Origin: Pelomonas sp. Root1217
GTDB taxonomy: Bacteria > Pseudomonadota > Gammaproteobacteria > Burkholderiales > Burkholderiaceae_C
Assembly: GCF_001425705.1 (NCBI RefSeq)
Contig: NZ_LMDC01000023.1
Span: 1,463 to 65,462 of the forward strand
DNA length: 64,000 nt
Direction: 5' to 3'
Position numbers and translations under genes: made by a program. Of this stretch, positions 39,262 through 47,975 are shown piece after piece; position 1 is the first letter of the stretch; every line of letters starts with the position of its first letter. The notes below the pieces were generated by a model that searched no databases, was not told where the DNA came from, and saw only the letters and a list, made by a program, of their open reading frames with translations.

Positions 39262-40509
39262 CTACCCGCTCACACCCCTCAGCGCATCATCCAGCACCTC
39301 CACCCAATGCCGCACCGGCTGGGTCGTGCCGCTCTGCAGATGCTGGATGCAGCCGATATTGGCCGACACGATCTGCTCGGCCTGCAGCGGCGCGAGGGCC
39401 GCCAACTTGCGGTCGCGCAGCTGCTTGGACAGCTCGGGCTGCAACACCGAGTAGGTGCCGGCCGAGCCGCAGCAGAGATGGCTGTCGGTCGGTGCGCAGT
39501 CGATGCGAAAACCCAGCTCACGCAGCGCACCTTCCACGCCACCACTGAGCTTCTGCCCATGCTGCAGCGTGCAGGGCGGGTGGTAAGCCAGCGAGCCGGG
39601 CTTGGCCTTGAGGCGCGCCTTCAGCGTGGGCACGAGTTCGGGCAGCAGCTCGCTGAGATCCTTGGTCATCTCGCTGACGCGCCTGGCCTTGTCGGCATAG
39701 GCGGGGTCATGGGCCAGCAGGTGCGCATAGTCCTTGACCATGACGCCGCAGCCCGAGGCGTTCATCACCAACGCCTCGACGCGCTCGCCCAGGCCCGAGA
39801 CCAGCGGCCACCAGGCGTCGATGTTGCGGCGCATCTCGTTCAGCGCCGCCTCGTGGTCGCCCAGGTGCTCGCGGATGGCCCCGCAGCAACCCGCGCCGTC
39901 GGCGACGACCGTCTGGATGCCGGCCGCATCCAGCACCCGCGCCGTCGCGCTGTTGATATTGGGCGCCATGGCCGGCTGCACGCAGCCCAGCAGCAAGGCC
40001 ACCTTGCGATTGAGCTGGCGCGTCGGCCAGTCGTGGGCCGTGGCCGGGGGCCGGGCCGGTACCTTGTCCTTCAGTGACGAAGGTACCAGGGGCCGGAACA
40101 ACTGGCCCAGCTTCATCGCCGGCTTGAAAAGCGGCGAAGTCAGGCCTTCCTTCAGCAGCCAGCGCACACGCTTCTCGCCACTGGGGCGCTCAACCTTGGC
40201 ATCCACGACGCGCCTGCCGATGTCGACCAGGCGGCCGTATTCGACGCCCGACGGACAGGTGGTCTCGCAGTTGCGGCAGGTCAGGCAGCGGTCCAGGTGC
40301 AGCTGCGTCTCACGCGTCGGCTCCACGCCTTCCATGACCTGCTTGATCAGGTAGATGCGGCCGCGCGGGCCGTCGAGCTCGTCGCCCAGCAGCTGGTAGG
40401 TCGGGCAGGTGGCCGTGCAGAAGCCGCAGTGCACACAGCGCCGCAGGATGGCTTCAGCCTCGGTGCCGTCGTGGGTGCCGGCGAATTCGGGAGCGAGGGT
40501 GGTTTGCAT
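39262..40509 (-). CDS. glcF: Glycolate oxidase iron-sulfur subunit
   Basis: 415 residues. Two 4Fe-4S ferredoxin motifs (RCVHCGFCTATCPTY and RCLTCRNCETTCPSG) and two CCG-type cysteine-rich domains (GAGCCGAIREHLGD; YHPPCTLQHG...HLCCGSAGTYS) give the classical GlcF layout. It carries electrons from the GlcD/GlcE flavoproteins toward the quinone pool. ATG 40509 (MQTTLAPEF) is the likely start, though no strong ribosome-binding site is present. It is separated from glcE by a 133-bp repeat-bearing gap. Confidence 0.95.
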   Translation of the reverse strand: MQTTLAPEFAGTHDGTEAEAILRRCVHCGFCTATCPTYQLLGDELDGPRGRIYLIKQVMEGVEPTRETQLHLDRCLTCRNCETTCPSGVEYGRLVDIGRRVVDAKVERPSGEKRVRWLLKEGLTSPLFKPAMKLGQLFRPLVPSSLKDKVPARPPATAHDWPTRQLNRKVALLLGCVQPAMAPNINSATARVLDAAGIQTVVADGAGCCGAIREHLGDHEAALNEMRRNIDAWWPLVSGLGERVEALVMNASGCGVMVKDYAHLLAHDPAYADKARRVSEMTKDLSELLPELVPTLKARLKAKPGSLAYHPPCTLQHGQKLSGGVEGALRELGFRIDCAPTDSHLCCGSAGTYSVLQPELSKQLRDRKLAALAPLQAEQIVSANIGCIQHLQSGTTQPVRHWVEVLDDALRGVSG

Positions 40510-40530
40510 GTCAGTGGCTGCGCTCGCCAC

Positions 40531-40615
40531 AAACACAGCCACAGAGGCACAGAGACACAGAGGAATTTCCCGTCTGCTTTTCTCCGTGCCTCCGTGCCTC
40601 TGTGGCTTTGTTCTT
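40531..40615. repeat. Large imperfect hairpin repeat inside the glc operon
   Basis: Arms AGCCACAGAGGCAC (40537-40550) and GTGCCTCTGTGGCT (40594-40607) are exact reverse complements; flanking and inner parts (AGAGACACAGAGG vs TCTCCGTGCCTCC) extend it imperfectly to about 85 bp. Short purine-rich CACAGAG units are repeated within each arm. It occupies the whole glcE-glcF gap and probably belongs to a dispersed palindromic repeat family. Confidence 0.75.
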
Positions 40616-40642
40616 CAGCATGGGCGTCGACGCAACGTCAAT

Positions 40643-41713
40643 TCAAAGATCACGATAGAGCCGCCCCGGGTTGAACACGCCATGCGGGTCGAAGGATGCC
40701 TTGAGACGCTTGTGGATGGCCGCCAGCGGCGCGCTCAGCGGCGCGAACACGCCCACGCCCTTGTCCTGGGCGCGGAATAGCGTCGCATGCCCGCCCACGG
40801 CGGCGGCGGCGTCGCGCACGCCGGCCGGCGGCATCGGCGTGACGACCCAGCGCTGGGCGCCGCCCCATTCGATGAGCTGCTCGCCATGCAGCTTGAGCTG
40901 GGGCGTCGCGCTCGGCAGGGACAGCCGCCAAAGCCGCGCGCCGCCAGCCACCGCCCGCTCGGCACCAATGAAGAACTCGTCGCTGTGGTCGCGCAGGCCG
41001 GTCCAGAAAGGCTCGGCCATGTCGCCCGGAATGACATCGCCGCCCAACTTGCGTGCCGCAGCCTCGACCGCGGCATTGGCGCCCGCCAGCCGCACGAGCA
41101 AGGCACCATCCCACCAGGCACTGGCTTCGATGGGCAGGGGCTCGCCGCCCCAGCGGTTGATCGCCATCAGCGCGGCGGACTGGTCGAAGTCGAAGCGCAG
41201 CGTGGCGGTCGCGGCCGGCAGCGGCAACACCTTCAACGTGACCTCGGTGATCAACCCCAGCACGCCCAGCGACCCCGCCAGCGCGCGGCTGACATCGAAG
41301 CCGGCCACGTTCTTCATGACCGTGCCGCCAAAGCTCAGCAACTCGCCCCGGCCATTGATCATCACAGCGCCCAGCAGATGGTCCCGCACCGACCCCAGAG
41401 CCGCCCGCGTCGGCCCCGACAAGCCGGCCGCCACCATGCCGCCCACGGTGCCGCGGCCGCCGAAGCGCGGTGGCTCGAAGGCCAGGCGCTGGTGGCGCTT
41501 GGCCAGCAGCGCTTCGACATCGGAGATCGGCGTGCCCGCCAGCGCGCTGACGAACAGCTCGCTGGGTTCGTAGGCCGTCACGCCATTCATCTCAAGCGTC
41601 GACAGCAGCTCTCCCTGCGGCGTCTCGCCATAGAAATCCTTGCTGCCATGGCCCTGGATGCGCAGCGGCGCGCGCGCATCGCGCAATCGGGTCTGCAGGT
41701 CAGCAAAGCTCAA
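40643..41713 (-). CDS. glcE: Glycolate oxidase FAD-binding subunit GlcE
   Basis: 356 residues. FAD_binding_4-type domain with PPRFGGRGTVGGMVAAGLSGPTRAALGSVRDHLLGAVMINGRGELLSFGGTVMKNVAGFDVSRALAGSLG, then the C-terminal oxidase domain ending FDPHGVFNPGRLYRDL. Translation starts at TTG 41713, overlapping the glcD stop (TTGA), with GGAGCGGTT as ribosome-binding site; the very long upstream frame is antisense shadow of glcD. Acts in the glycolate oxidase complex with GlcD and GlcF. Confidence 0.93.
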   Translation of the reverse strand: MSFADLQTRLRDARAPLRIQGHGSKDFYGETPQGELLSTLEMNGVTAYEPSELFVSALAGTPISDVEALLAKRHQRLAFEPPRFGGRGTVGGMVAAGLSGPTRAALGSVRDHLLGAVMINGRGELLSFGGTVMKNVAGFDVSRALAGSLGVLGLITEVTLKVLPLPAATATLRFDFDQSAALMAINRWGGEPLPIEASAWWDGALLVRLAGANAAVEAAARKLGGDVIPGDMAEPFWTGLRDHSDEFFIGAERAVAGGARLWRLSLPSATPQLKLHGEQLIEWGGAQRWVVTPMPPAGVRDAAAAVGGHATLFRAQDKGVGVFAPLSAPLAAIHKRLKASFDPHGVFNPGRLYRDL

Positions 41714-43188
41714 AACCGCTCCAGTTCCGGGAAGGCCAGCAGGCCGCGTTTCACATGCATGCGACCGTACTCGGCGCAGCGGGAGAGGGACGGGATCTGC
41801 TTGCCCGGGTTCAGTGTGCCGGCAGGGTCGAAGGCGCGCTTCAACGCCAGCATCTGCTCGCGCTCCTCGGTGCTGAACTGCACGCACATGGAGTTGAGCT
41901 TCTCGACGCCGACACCGTGCTCGCCCGTCACCGTTCCGCCCAGGGCGACGCTGCGCTCCAGGATCTCGGCGCCGAACTGCTCGCAGCGGTGCAACTGGTC
42001 GGGGTCGTTGGCGTCGAACAGGATCAGCGGGTGCAGGTTGCCGTCGCCGGCATGGAAGACATTGGCGCAGCGCAGGCCGTATTTCTTTTCCATCTGCTGG
42101 ATGTCGAGCAGGATGGTGGCCAGGTGCTTGCGCGGGATGGTGGAGTCCATGCACATGTAGTCTGGGCTGATGCGGCCGGACGCCGGGAAGGCGTTCTTGC
42201 GGCCGCTCCAGAACTTCAGGCGTTGGGCCTCGTTCTCACTGACCTGGCAGCGCGTCGCACCGCTGGCCTGCAGCACGGCTTCCATCTTCGCGACCTCCTC
42301 GGCCACCTCCTCGGGCGTGCCGTCGCTTTCGCACAGCAGGATGGCCTCGGCATCGAGGTCATAGCCGGCATGCACGAAGTCCTCCACGGCAGCCGTCATC
42401 GGCTTGTCCATCATCTCCAGGCCCGCCGGGATGATGCCGGCCGCGATGATGGCGGCCACCGCGTCGCCGGCCTTACGCACATCGTCGAAGCTGGCCATGA
42501 TGCAGCGCGCCAGTTGCGGCTGGGGCACCAGCTTGACGGTGACCTCGGTGATGACGGCCAGCATGCCTTCGCTGCCGACCACCAGGGCCAGCAGGTCCAG
42601 CCCCGCCGCGTCGAGGGCCTCGCTGCCGAACTCGATGGGCTCGCCCTCGGCGGTGAAGCCGCGCAGGCGCAGCACGTTGTGCAGCGTCAAGCCGTACTTC
42701 AGGCAGTGCACGCCGCCACTGTTCTCGGCGATGTTGCCGCCAATCGTGCAGGCGATCTGGCTGCTGGGGTCGGGCGCGTAATACAGGCCGTGAGTCGCCG
42801 CGGCTTCGCTGATGGCGAGGTTGCGCACGCCGCATTGCACGCGCGCCGTGCGCGACAGCGGGTCCAGCGACAGGACGCGGTTGAACTTGGCCAGGGCCAG
42901 CGTCAGGCCAGCCTCATGCGGCATGGCGCCGCCCGACAGGCCCGTGCCCGCGCCGCGCGCGACGACGGGCACCCCGAGGCGATGGCAGGCCTTGAGCACC
43001 GCCGCCACCTGGGCCTCGGTCTCGGGCAGGGCCACGGCCAGCGGGCGCTGGCGGTAGGCGGTCAGGCCATCGCATTCATAGGGCGTGGTCTGCTCGGCCT
43101 GGTGCAGCAGGGCATGGGCCGGCAGCAACGGTGCCAGGGCCGCGATGAGTGCGGCACGGCGGGCGGCGAGGTCGACGGGGGCGTTCAT
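41710..43188 (-). CDS. glcD: Glycolate oxidase FAD-linked subunit GlcD
   Basis: 492 residues. PCMH-type FAD-binding domain (RPLAVALPETEAQVAAVLKAC, PVVARGAGTGLSGGAMPHEAGLTLAL, DPSSQIACTIGGNIAENSGGVHCLKYG, VGSEGMLAVITEVTVKL) and C-terminal domain with FHAGDGNLHPLILFD and GEHGVGVEK. Catalytic subunit oxidising glycolate (possibly D-lactate) to glyoxylate. First gene of glcD-glcE-glcF. No regulator gene (glcC) is present in the window. Confidence 0.95.
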   Translation of the reverse strand: MNAPVDLAARRAALIAALAPLLPAHALLHQAEQTTPYECDGLTAYRQRPLAVALPETEAQVAAVLKACHRLGVPVVARGAGTGLSGGAMPHEAGLTLALAKFNRVLSLDPLSRTARVQCGVRNLAISEAAATHGLYYAPDPSSQIACTIGGNIAENSGGVHCLKYGLTLHNVLRLRGFTAEGEPIEFGSEALDAAGLDLLALVVGSEGMLAVITEVTVKLVPQPQLARCIMASFDDVRKAGDAVAAIIAAGIIPAGLEMMDKPMTAAVEDFVHAGYDLDAEAILLCESDGTPEEVAEEVAKMEAVLQASGATRCQVSENEAQRLKFWSGRKNAFPASGRISPDYMCMDSTIPRKHLATILLDIQQMEKKYGLRCANVFHAGDGNLHPLILFDANDPDQLHRCEQFGAEILERSVALGGTVTGEHGVGVEKLNSMCVQFSTEEREQMLALKRAFDPAGTLNPGKQIPSLSRCAEYGRMHVKRGLLAFPELERF

Positions 43189-43240
43189 GTCGGGCCCACT
43201 TTAGTTGCCCATTCCGAATTCGCGACACCCGCAATGCATT

Positions 43241-43466
43241 GAAGTTGCGGGCCGAGCGCCGGGCCGCTCCCTAGCCGGCACGCGCTGGCGATGTGCTTGC
43301 CGGTCAATCCGGCAAGCATCGCCGTCCCCCCGGGGGCTGAGGCCGGACACATGGCGCCCAGTGGGCGGCATGTGCCTGCCGAAGAGCTGCGGCGCAAGAC
43401 GCGGCGCGGTCTGCAAGACCGACCAGACTCGCTCGCGTTCAGCGACGCGAGGTTGGGCGAGGGGCA
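43241..43466. repeat. Intergenic repeat, copy 1 (inverted relative to copy at 56394)
   Basis: Its reverse complement matches 56394-56537 in two blocks: GCCCCTCGCCCA..CTCGC.TCGCTGAACGCG..AG.CTGGTCGGTC, and GGGGACGGCGATGCTTGCCGG...GACCGGCAAGCACATCGCC through GGGAGCGGCCC.GCGCTCGGCCCGCAA. Copy 1 has about 100 extra bp between the blocks. Its core is a hairpin at 43287-43323. It fills most of the 285-bp space upstream of glcD, so it may also carry that promoter. Confidence 0.8.
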
Positions 43467-43473
43467 GTTCATC

Positions 43474-44331
43474 TCAGCCTTCGATGACGAGCCAGTAGGC
43501 CGGCTTGTGCAAGGGCGTCTCGGGCGGCAGCAACGGATTCTTCAGCAACAGCTGGCGCCGGCGGGCCAGGTGGTGGCGGCGCAGCAGGTCGCCGAAATAC
43601 TGCTGGAAGAGGCGCGCGAGGCTGCCGTCGCTGGCCGCGGCCTCCATGCCGCGCTGCAACTCGGCCGCCAATCGTGGCCGGTCCGGGCGCACGAAGAGAT
43701 AGGAGGCCGCCGGGTAGCGCAGCAGCACATGGGGCTCGATGACGAGGTCATGGGCCGCCGGCGTGGTCGCCTCGTCGTCGATCTCGAAGACGGCGCGCGG
43801 GAAGTAGTCGATGCGGCGCATGCGCAGCATGTCGAACAGCGCCTCGTAGCGGCTGATGCCCTGCACCGGCAGGCCGTTGGCACGCAGGATGGCGGTGTCG
43901 GGCCAGTCCTGGCCCTGGCCGGCGACGTAGCGGGAGAGTTCGTTGAGGTCGTGCAGGTCGCGCCAGCGATCCACGTCCTCGGGGCGGACGAAGGCGATGC
44001 GGCAGCCGATGAGGCCGCGGTCCATGGGCACGCGCACAGGCAGCAGCTGGGCCTCGCGCTCGATGCTGGTCATGGTCCAGCACAGGTCGATGCGCCCGCT
44101 GCGGTCGGCCAGCTCACGCACGACGCGCGCCTGGGTCATCGGCGCGGGCGATTCCACCAGCTCATAGTCGGCACCGCTGCGCGTGATCGCGAGCTTGATG
44201 ACGGCCTGCATGTAATGCCACTGCGGCACGCGACCGGGGTCGTGCTGGGGATAGACCAGCGGCGCGGGCCGCGCGGGCGCCTCGACGGCGGCGCCCGCTG
44301 CGATCATGAACAACAGCGGCCGGCGCCTCAT
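43474..44331 (-). CDS. Periplasmic amino-acid-type (family 3) solute-binding-like protein
   Basis: 285 residues. Signal peptide MRRRPLLFMIAAGAAVEAPARPA, then a type 2 periplasmic binding fold similar to family 3 proteins (QWHYMQAVIKLAITRSGADYELVESPAPMTQARVVRELADRSGRIDLCWTMTSIERE; ARL-FQQYFGDLL). GGGAGGGCG precedes ATG 44331. No permease gene nearby, so it may be an orphan sensor or an enzyme-like binding protein. Last gene of a four-gene minus-strand run. Confidence 0.75.
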   Translation of the reverse strand: MRRRPLLFMIAAGAAVEAPARPAPLVYPQHDPGRVPQWHYMQAVIKLAITRSGADYELVESPAPMTQARVVRELADRSGRIDLCWTMTSIEREAQLLPVRVPMDRGLIGCRIAFVRPEDVDRWRDLHDLNELSRYVAGQGQDWPDTAILRANGLPVQGISRYEALFDMLRMRRIDYFPRAVFEIDDEATTPAAHDLVIEPHVLLRYPAASYLFVRPDRPRLAAELQRGMEAAASDGSLARLFQQYFGDLLRRHHLARRRQLLLKNPLLPPETPLHKPAYWLVIEG

Positions 44332-44362
44332 CGCCCTCCCGCCGCCGCGCGCCGTCCCCGCC

Positions 44363-45130
44363 TCAAGGCTTGCGGCGCGCGCTGCTGCGTGGCTTGGCCG
44401 CCTTCGCGGCGGCGGTCTTCGCGGCCGGCTTGGGCGCGGCGCCGGACGCCAGGCCCTTGGCGACGCCACCCACCACCGCCCCGGGCACGCTGGCCGCGCG
44501 CTTCAACGTTTCGCTGGCGGCGTCGAAGCTCTGCTTGACGAGGTTGCCGGCGAGGTTCTTGGCCGCATCGGTCGCGGTGTCCTTCATGGCCGAGGTGGCC
44601 AACTGCGTGAACTGCTGGCTCAGCGCCGTCCACCACTGTGTCGGGTCGACGACGGCGGCCGGGTTGTCGGCCACGGCCTTGGCCGCATCGCCGGCCGTTT
44701 TCACGGTCTTGGCGGCGACCTTGCTGGCGGTATGGGCCGTCTTGGTCACCGTCTGCGCGGCGGCCTGGGCCGCGGGCGCCGCGGCGGCCAGGATTTCGGG
44801 CGGGATGCCGGGCCAGGAGGTGCCGTCGCCACCGGTGGGCAGTTTGAGGCTGTCGCGCAGGTCGGCCAGCGGCACGTTCATTGACTTCAGCGTCGACAGC
44901 GTCATGCGCTGCACCTCCAGCGCCTGGATGGTGGCGGCCAGCATGCGCGCGTTCTGTTCCAGCCAGAACTGCACTGTGCGCAACTCCTCGATGCGCTTGG
45001 AGAGCTCCTCCGGGTTGAGCGTCGGCGCCACCCATTGGCCGATGCCGGGCAGGGCCGAGCCGGCGTTCTTGACGAGGCCCTGCAGGAACTCGAAACCGGG
45101 CACGAACTTGGTGAAGCTGTTGTCGGTCAT
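44363..45130 (-). CDS. phaM: PhaM-type polyhydroxyalkanoate granule regulatory protein
   Basis: 255 residues. The N-terminus (FTKFVPGFEFLQGLVKNAG...LPGIGQWVAPTLNPEELSKRIEELRTVQFWLEQNARMLAATIQALEVQRMTLSTLKSMNV) is the PhaM signature. The C-terminus is an Ala/Lys-rich histone H1-like tail (PKPAAKTAAAKAAKPRSSARRKP). In Ralstonia PhaM activates PHB synthase PhaC and links granules to the nucleoid through such a tail. Indicates that the organism stores PHB. Confidence 0.9.
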   Translation of the reverse strand: MTDNSFTKFVPGFEFLQGLVKNAGSALPGIGQWVAPTLNPEELSKRIEELRTVQFWLEQNARMLAATIQALEVQRMTLSTLKSMNVPLADLRDSLKLPTGGDGTSWPGIPPEILAAAAPAAQAAAQTVTKTAHTASKVAAKTVKTAGDAAKAVADNPAAVVDPTQWWTALSQQFTQLATSAMKDTATDAAKNLAGNLVKQSFDAASETLKRAASVPGAVVGGVAKGLASGAAPKPAAKTAAAKAAKPRSSARRKP

Positions 45131-45157
45131 CTCTTGTCTCCTTGGCGTTGACGGATG

Positions 45158-46069
45158 CTACTTCGCAGGCAATAAGGCTTCGACGGTAAAACCCTGCTCG
45201 GCCAGCAGCTTGGGCAGGGCACGGGGGCCGCTCATGTGCAAGGCCCCGACGGCCACCAGCAGGCGCTGGCCGGCACCATGCAGGGCCGCGACGCGCTCGG
45301 CCAGCGGGCCGTTGCGGTCGTCGTTGACGCGTTTGAGCCAGGCGCGCTCGGCCGGGGTGTCGGCGCAGGCGCACCAGCGCGGGTAGTTCGCCAGCGCGCC
45401 AAGGTCGCCGCGCGACCAGGCGGTAGCCAGCTTGCGCAGGGGTTCGCGCATCTGGCCCTTTTGCAGCTGGCGCAAGGTGCCGTCGACGATGGCGGGCAAT
45501 TCCGCTGCCTCGGGCTCCAGCGCCAGCAACTGCTCCTCGACGCTCTCCAGCGACTGCACCGGCCGGCCCTCGCTCTTGGCGCGCGCCAGCAGCATCACGT
45601 CCTGGCCGAAACCGGCATCAAAGCCATCGCGGCGCGCCTCCATCAGGGACAGCATGCTGAGCTGCAACATGGCGGGCAGTGCGCTCAAGGTGCCCGGCGA
45701 CAGGCAAGCCGCGCGCGCCTGGATGTCCAGGCGCTGGGCCAGGACCGGCGGCAGGGGCGGGGCTTTGGGCATGGCCGCCAGCACGGCGCCGACGTCGGCA
45801 GGGTCGAGTTCCACGGCCAGCACCTCGGTCTGCGCCCAGGCCGCGCGCAGGGCCGGCCCGGCATAGGCCCAGTCAGCCTTGCCGACATGCAGGCTGCCGA
45901 ACAGATAGCTGCTGTGGCCGCCACGGCTGATGCGCCACAACAGGCCACGGTCCGGCGCCTTGGCGGCCCAGGTGGCGGCCTGCTCGACACTCGGCAGGGC
46001 CGGCGCCGGCGGGCAGGCGGCGTGAGCGCTGCCGACGAACAGCAGGCCAAGGAGAAAGGCGCGGATCAT
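45158..46069 (-). CDS. TraB/GumN family protein
   Basis: 303 residues with signal peptide MIRAFLLGLLFVGSAHA. The family motifs are the N-terminal SYLFGSLHVG and the C-terminal LLVAVGALHMSG, which supply the GxxH pair of the Tiki/TraB/EreA/GumN fold, a predicted metal-dependent hydrolase or protease. Start overlaps the upstream aspartic protease gene by 4 bp. Periplasmic; substrate unknown. Confidence 0.88.
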   Translation of the reverse strand: MIRAFLLGLLFVGSAHAACPPAPALPSVEQAATWAAKAPDRGLLWRISRGGHSSYLFGSLHVGKADWAYAGPALRAAWAQTEVLAVELDPADVGAVLAAMPKAPPLPPVLAQRLDIQARAACLSPGTLSALPAMLQLSMLSLMEARRDGFDAGFGQDVMLLARAKSEGRPVQSLESVEEQLLALEPEAAELPAIVDGTLRQLQKGQMREPLRKLATAWSRGDLGALANYPRWCACADTPAERAWLKRVNDDRNGPLAERVAALHGAGQRLLVAVGALHMSGPRALPKLLAEQGFTVEALLPAK

Positions 46070-46551
46070 GGTTCTGGGGTGATGCGGAGTTCGCCGGGTT
46101 TCTGAGAAAAATGCAGGCGACCGAGCACGTCCATGCCCAACAGCGGGGCAGCAAGGTCGGGCAGCACGGTGACCATCAACTTGTCGGCGCGCACGCCGCC
46201 TTCCAGCGCGACGTCGGCCCGTGCGAGGAAGCCACGCGTGGCGCCGGCTGCGGTATGGGCGCGCACGGCGCCCAGCGGCTTGAGGCCGGCGCGCTCCGCC
46301 AACACTTGCGGCAGGGCCGTCGTGGTGGCGCCGGTGTCGACGAGGAAGTCCACCTCGATACCGTCGACCCGGCCGGGCCAGTGGAAGTGGCCGTCGCCCC
46401 CGCGCGTCAGCACGATGACCTCGCCGGCAAGCTGGAAGCGGCTGGCCTCACGCTCGTGCTCCCAGAGCTTGAAACCCAGGAAAATGCCCAGGCCGATCAA
46501 CAGCCAGATCGTCATCAGCTTGAGGGTGTGCGGCAGATCCTGGTGGGACAC
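46066..46551 (-). CDS. Membrane-anchored retropepsin-like aspartic protease (TIGR02281-type)
   Basis: About 161 residues. A single transmembrane segment (TIWLLIGLGIFLGFKLW) precedes a periplasmic aspartic protease domain with FLVDTGATTTALP (catalytic Asp-Thr-Gly) and LLGMDVLGRLHF near the end. The start is uncertain: GTG 46551 keeps the HTLKLMTIW lead-in seen in the family, ATG 46515 is shorter, and ATG 46617 would overlap the divergent gene. It precedes and overlaps the TraB/GumN gene. Confidence 0.82.
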   Translation of the reverse strand: MSHQDLPHTLKLMTIWLLIGLGIFLGFKLWEHEREASRFQLAGEVIVLTRGGDGHFHWPGRVDGIEVDFLVDTGATTTALPQVLAERAGLKPLGAVRAHTAAGATRGFLARADVALEGGVRADKLMVTVLPDLAAPLLGMDVLGRLHFSQKPGELRITPEP

Positions 46552-46615
46552 GGAGGCGACTGAGGCGAGGGTTTGCGCGGAACCACACGATACCCGGCCC
46601 CACCAGAATGCATTC

Positions 46616-47092
46616 ATGTCGCCGCCGCCCGCCCTGCTTGTCGCGCTGCTGCTCGCCGGTGGCAGCGATGATCTGGTGCTGAATCGCTTCAACGACCCTT
46701 TCGAGGTGATTTCCAGCGACATCGCCGATTGCCCCGAGCCCCGCGGCCCGCGTATCACGGCCGCCGAGGCCCGCGTGCAGGCGCACCACCGTGCCGAGCG
46801 CGGCACCACCTGCTGGCTCAAGGGCGAATGCAGCGAGCCCAATGCCTTCCGCTATGACGCGACCATTGCCGGGGCCTTGCGTGCCAAGCTGAACAGCGCG
46901 GCCGCCCTGCATCCGAGCAGCCTGTGGCTGACCGTGCAGGGCCGGGTCGTCTACCTGGAGGGCTGCGTCGAGCGCGCCGAGCAGGCGACCGAACTGGAGG
47001 CCCAGGCACGTGGGTTGCCGGACGTGCAGCAAGCCCTGGCGCTGGTGCGGGTCGGCCAGGGCGGCGTCGTGCCCTATCGGCGCATGAATTGA
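46616..47092 (+). CDS. BON-domain protein
   Basis: 158 residues beginning MSPPPALLVALLLAGGSDDLVLNRFNDPF. The C-terminal half is a BON-like domain: ALRAKLNSAAALHPSSLWLTVQGRVVYLEGCVERAEQATELEAQARGLPDVQQALALVRVG. BON domains bind phospholipid or other envelope partners. Three to four cysteines in the middle could form disulphides. Function unknown. Confidence 0.78.
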   Translation: MSPPPALLVALLLAGGSDDLVLNRFNDPFEVISSDIADCPEPRGPRITAAEARVQAHHRAERGTTCWLKGECSEPNAFRYDATIAGALRAKLNSAAALHPSSLWLTVQGRVVYLEGCVERAEQATELEAQARGLPDVQQALALVRVGQGGVVPYRRMN

Positions 47093-47144
47093 CCTGCAAG
47101 ACCCCAGGCGTGACAACGCCGCCCTGCCTTGTCACGATGGCCCC

Positions 47145-47969
47145 ATGCAACTGCTCAAGCGTCTTGCCACCCTCTTCGCGTTGACGGCCCTGCTGGGCCT
47201 GATCGGTTGCTCCAGCCTGACGCTGGCCTACGGGCAGCTGCCACTGCTGGCCGGGCTGTGGGCGGACAGCTATCTCGACCTGGACAGCGCCCAGCGCAGC
47301 CAGCTCAAGGCACAGCTGCAGGCCTGGCAGGCCTGGCACCGCCGCGAGGAGCTGCCGCAGTGGATCGCGCTGGTGGGCCAGGCCCATGCGGCGCTGGACG
47401 ACGGCGTCACCCAGGACGAGCTGCTGGTCCTGGAGCGCGGCGCGCGCGCCAGCGTCGAGCGTTGCCTGCAGCATGCCGCGCCGCTGGCCGCGCCGGTACT
47501 GGCCAGCCTGCGGACCGAGCAATGGCAGCACCTGGAAAAGAAGATGGCCGAGAAGACGACCGAGTGGCGCGAGAAGCAATCGGGCAAGCGCGGGCCCGAC
47601 GAGCGCGCCAAGCGCTACACCAGCAACCTCGAACGCTGGCTGGGCGACCTGGACCGCGCGACCCGCAAGCAGGCCGCAGCCGATGCGCGTGACTGGCATT
47701 TCGACCTGCCCGTCATGGCCCAGGCTCGCGCCGTACGCCAGGCTCGGCTGGTGCAGGCCCTGCGCGCCTGGGCGCGCCAGGACCTGGCCGCGGGCACCGC
47801 CCTGCTGATGCAGGACACCTTGACCCAGCCCGCCGAGCAACCCTACCGCGAGCAGGTCGTCGCCAGCCTGATGAAGCTGCTCAATGGACTGGACGCCGAG
47901 CAGCGGGCCGCTGTGCGCAAACACTGGGCCAATTGGGCGGCCGAGCTGCGCAGCCTGCAGACGGTCTGA
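47145..47969 (+). CDS. DUF6279-type lipoprotein
   Basis: 274 residues. Signal peptide with lipobox LIGC (Cys22), followed by an almost entirely helical, charged domain (YLDLDSAQRSQLKAQLQAWQAWHRREELPQWIALV) typical of this family of predicted envelope lipoproteins. Converges with the export operon, 6 bp apart. Function unknown. Confidence 0.82.
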   Translation: MQLLKRLATLFALTALLGLIGCSSLTLAYGQLPLLAGLWADSYLDLDSAQRSQLKAQLQAWQAWHRREELPQWIALVGQAHAALDDGVTQDELLVLERGARASVERCLQHAAPLAAPVLASLRTEQWQHLEKKMAEKTTEWREKQSGKRGPDERAKRYTSNLERWLGDLDRATRKQAAADARDWHFDLPVMAQARAVRQARLVQALRAWARQDLAAGTALLMQDTLTQPAEQPYREQVVASLMKLLNGLDAEQRAAVRKHWANWAAELRSLQTV

Positions 47970-47975
47970 ACCGCT

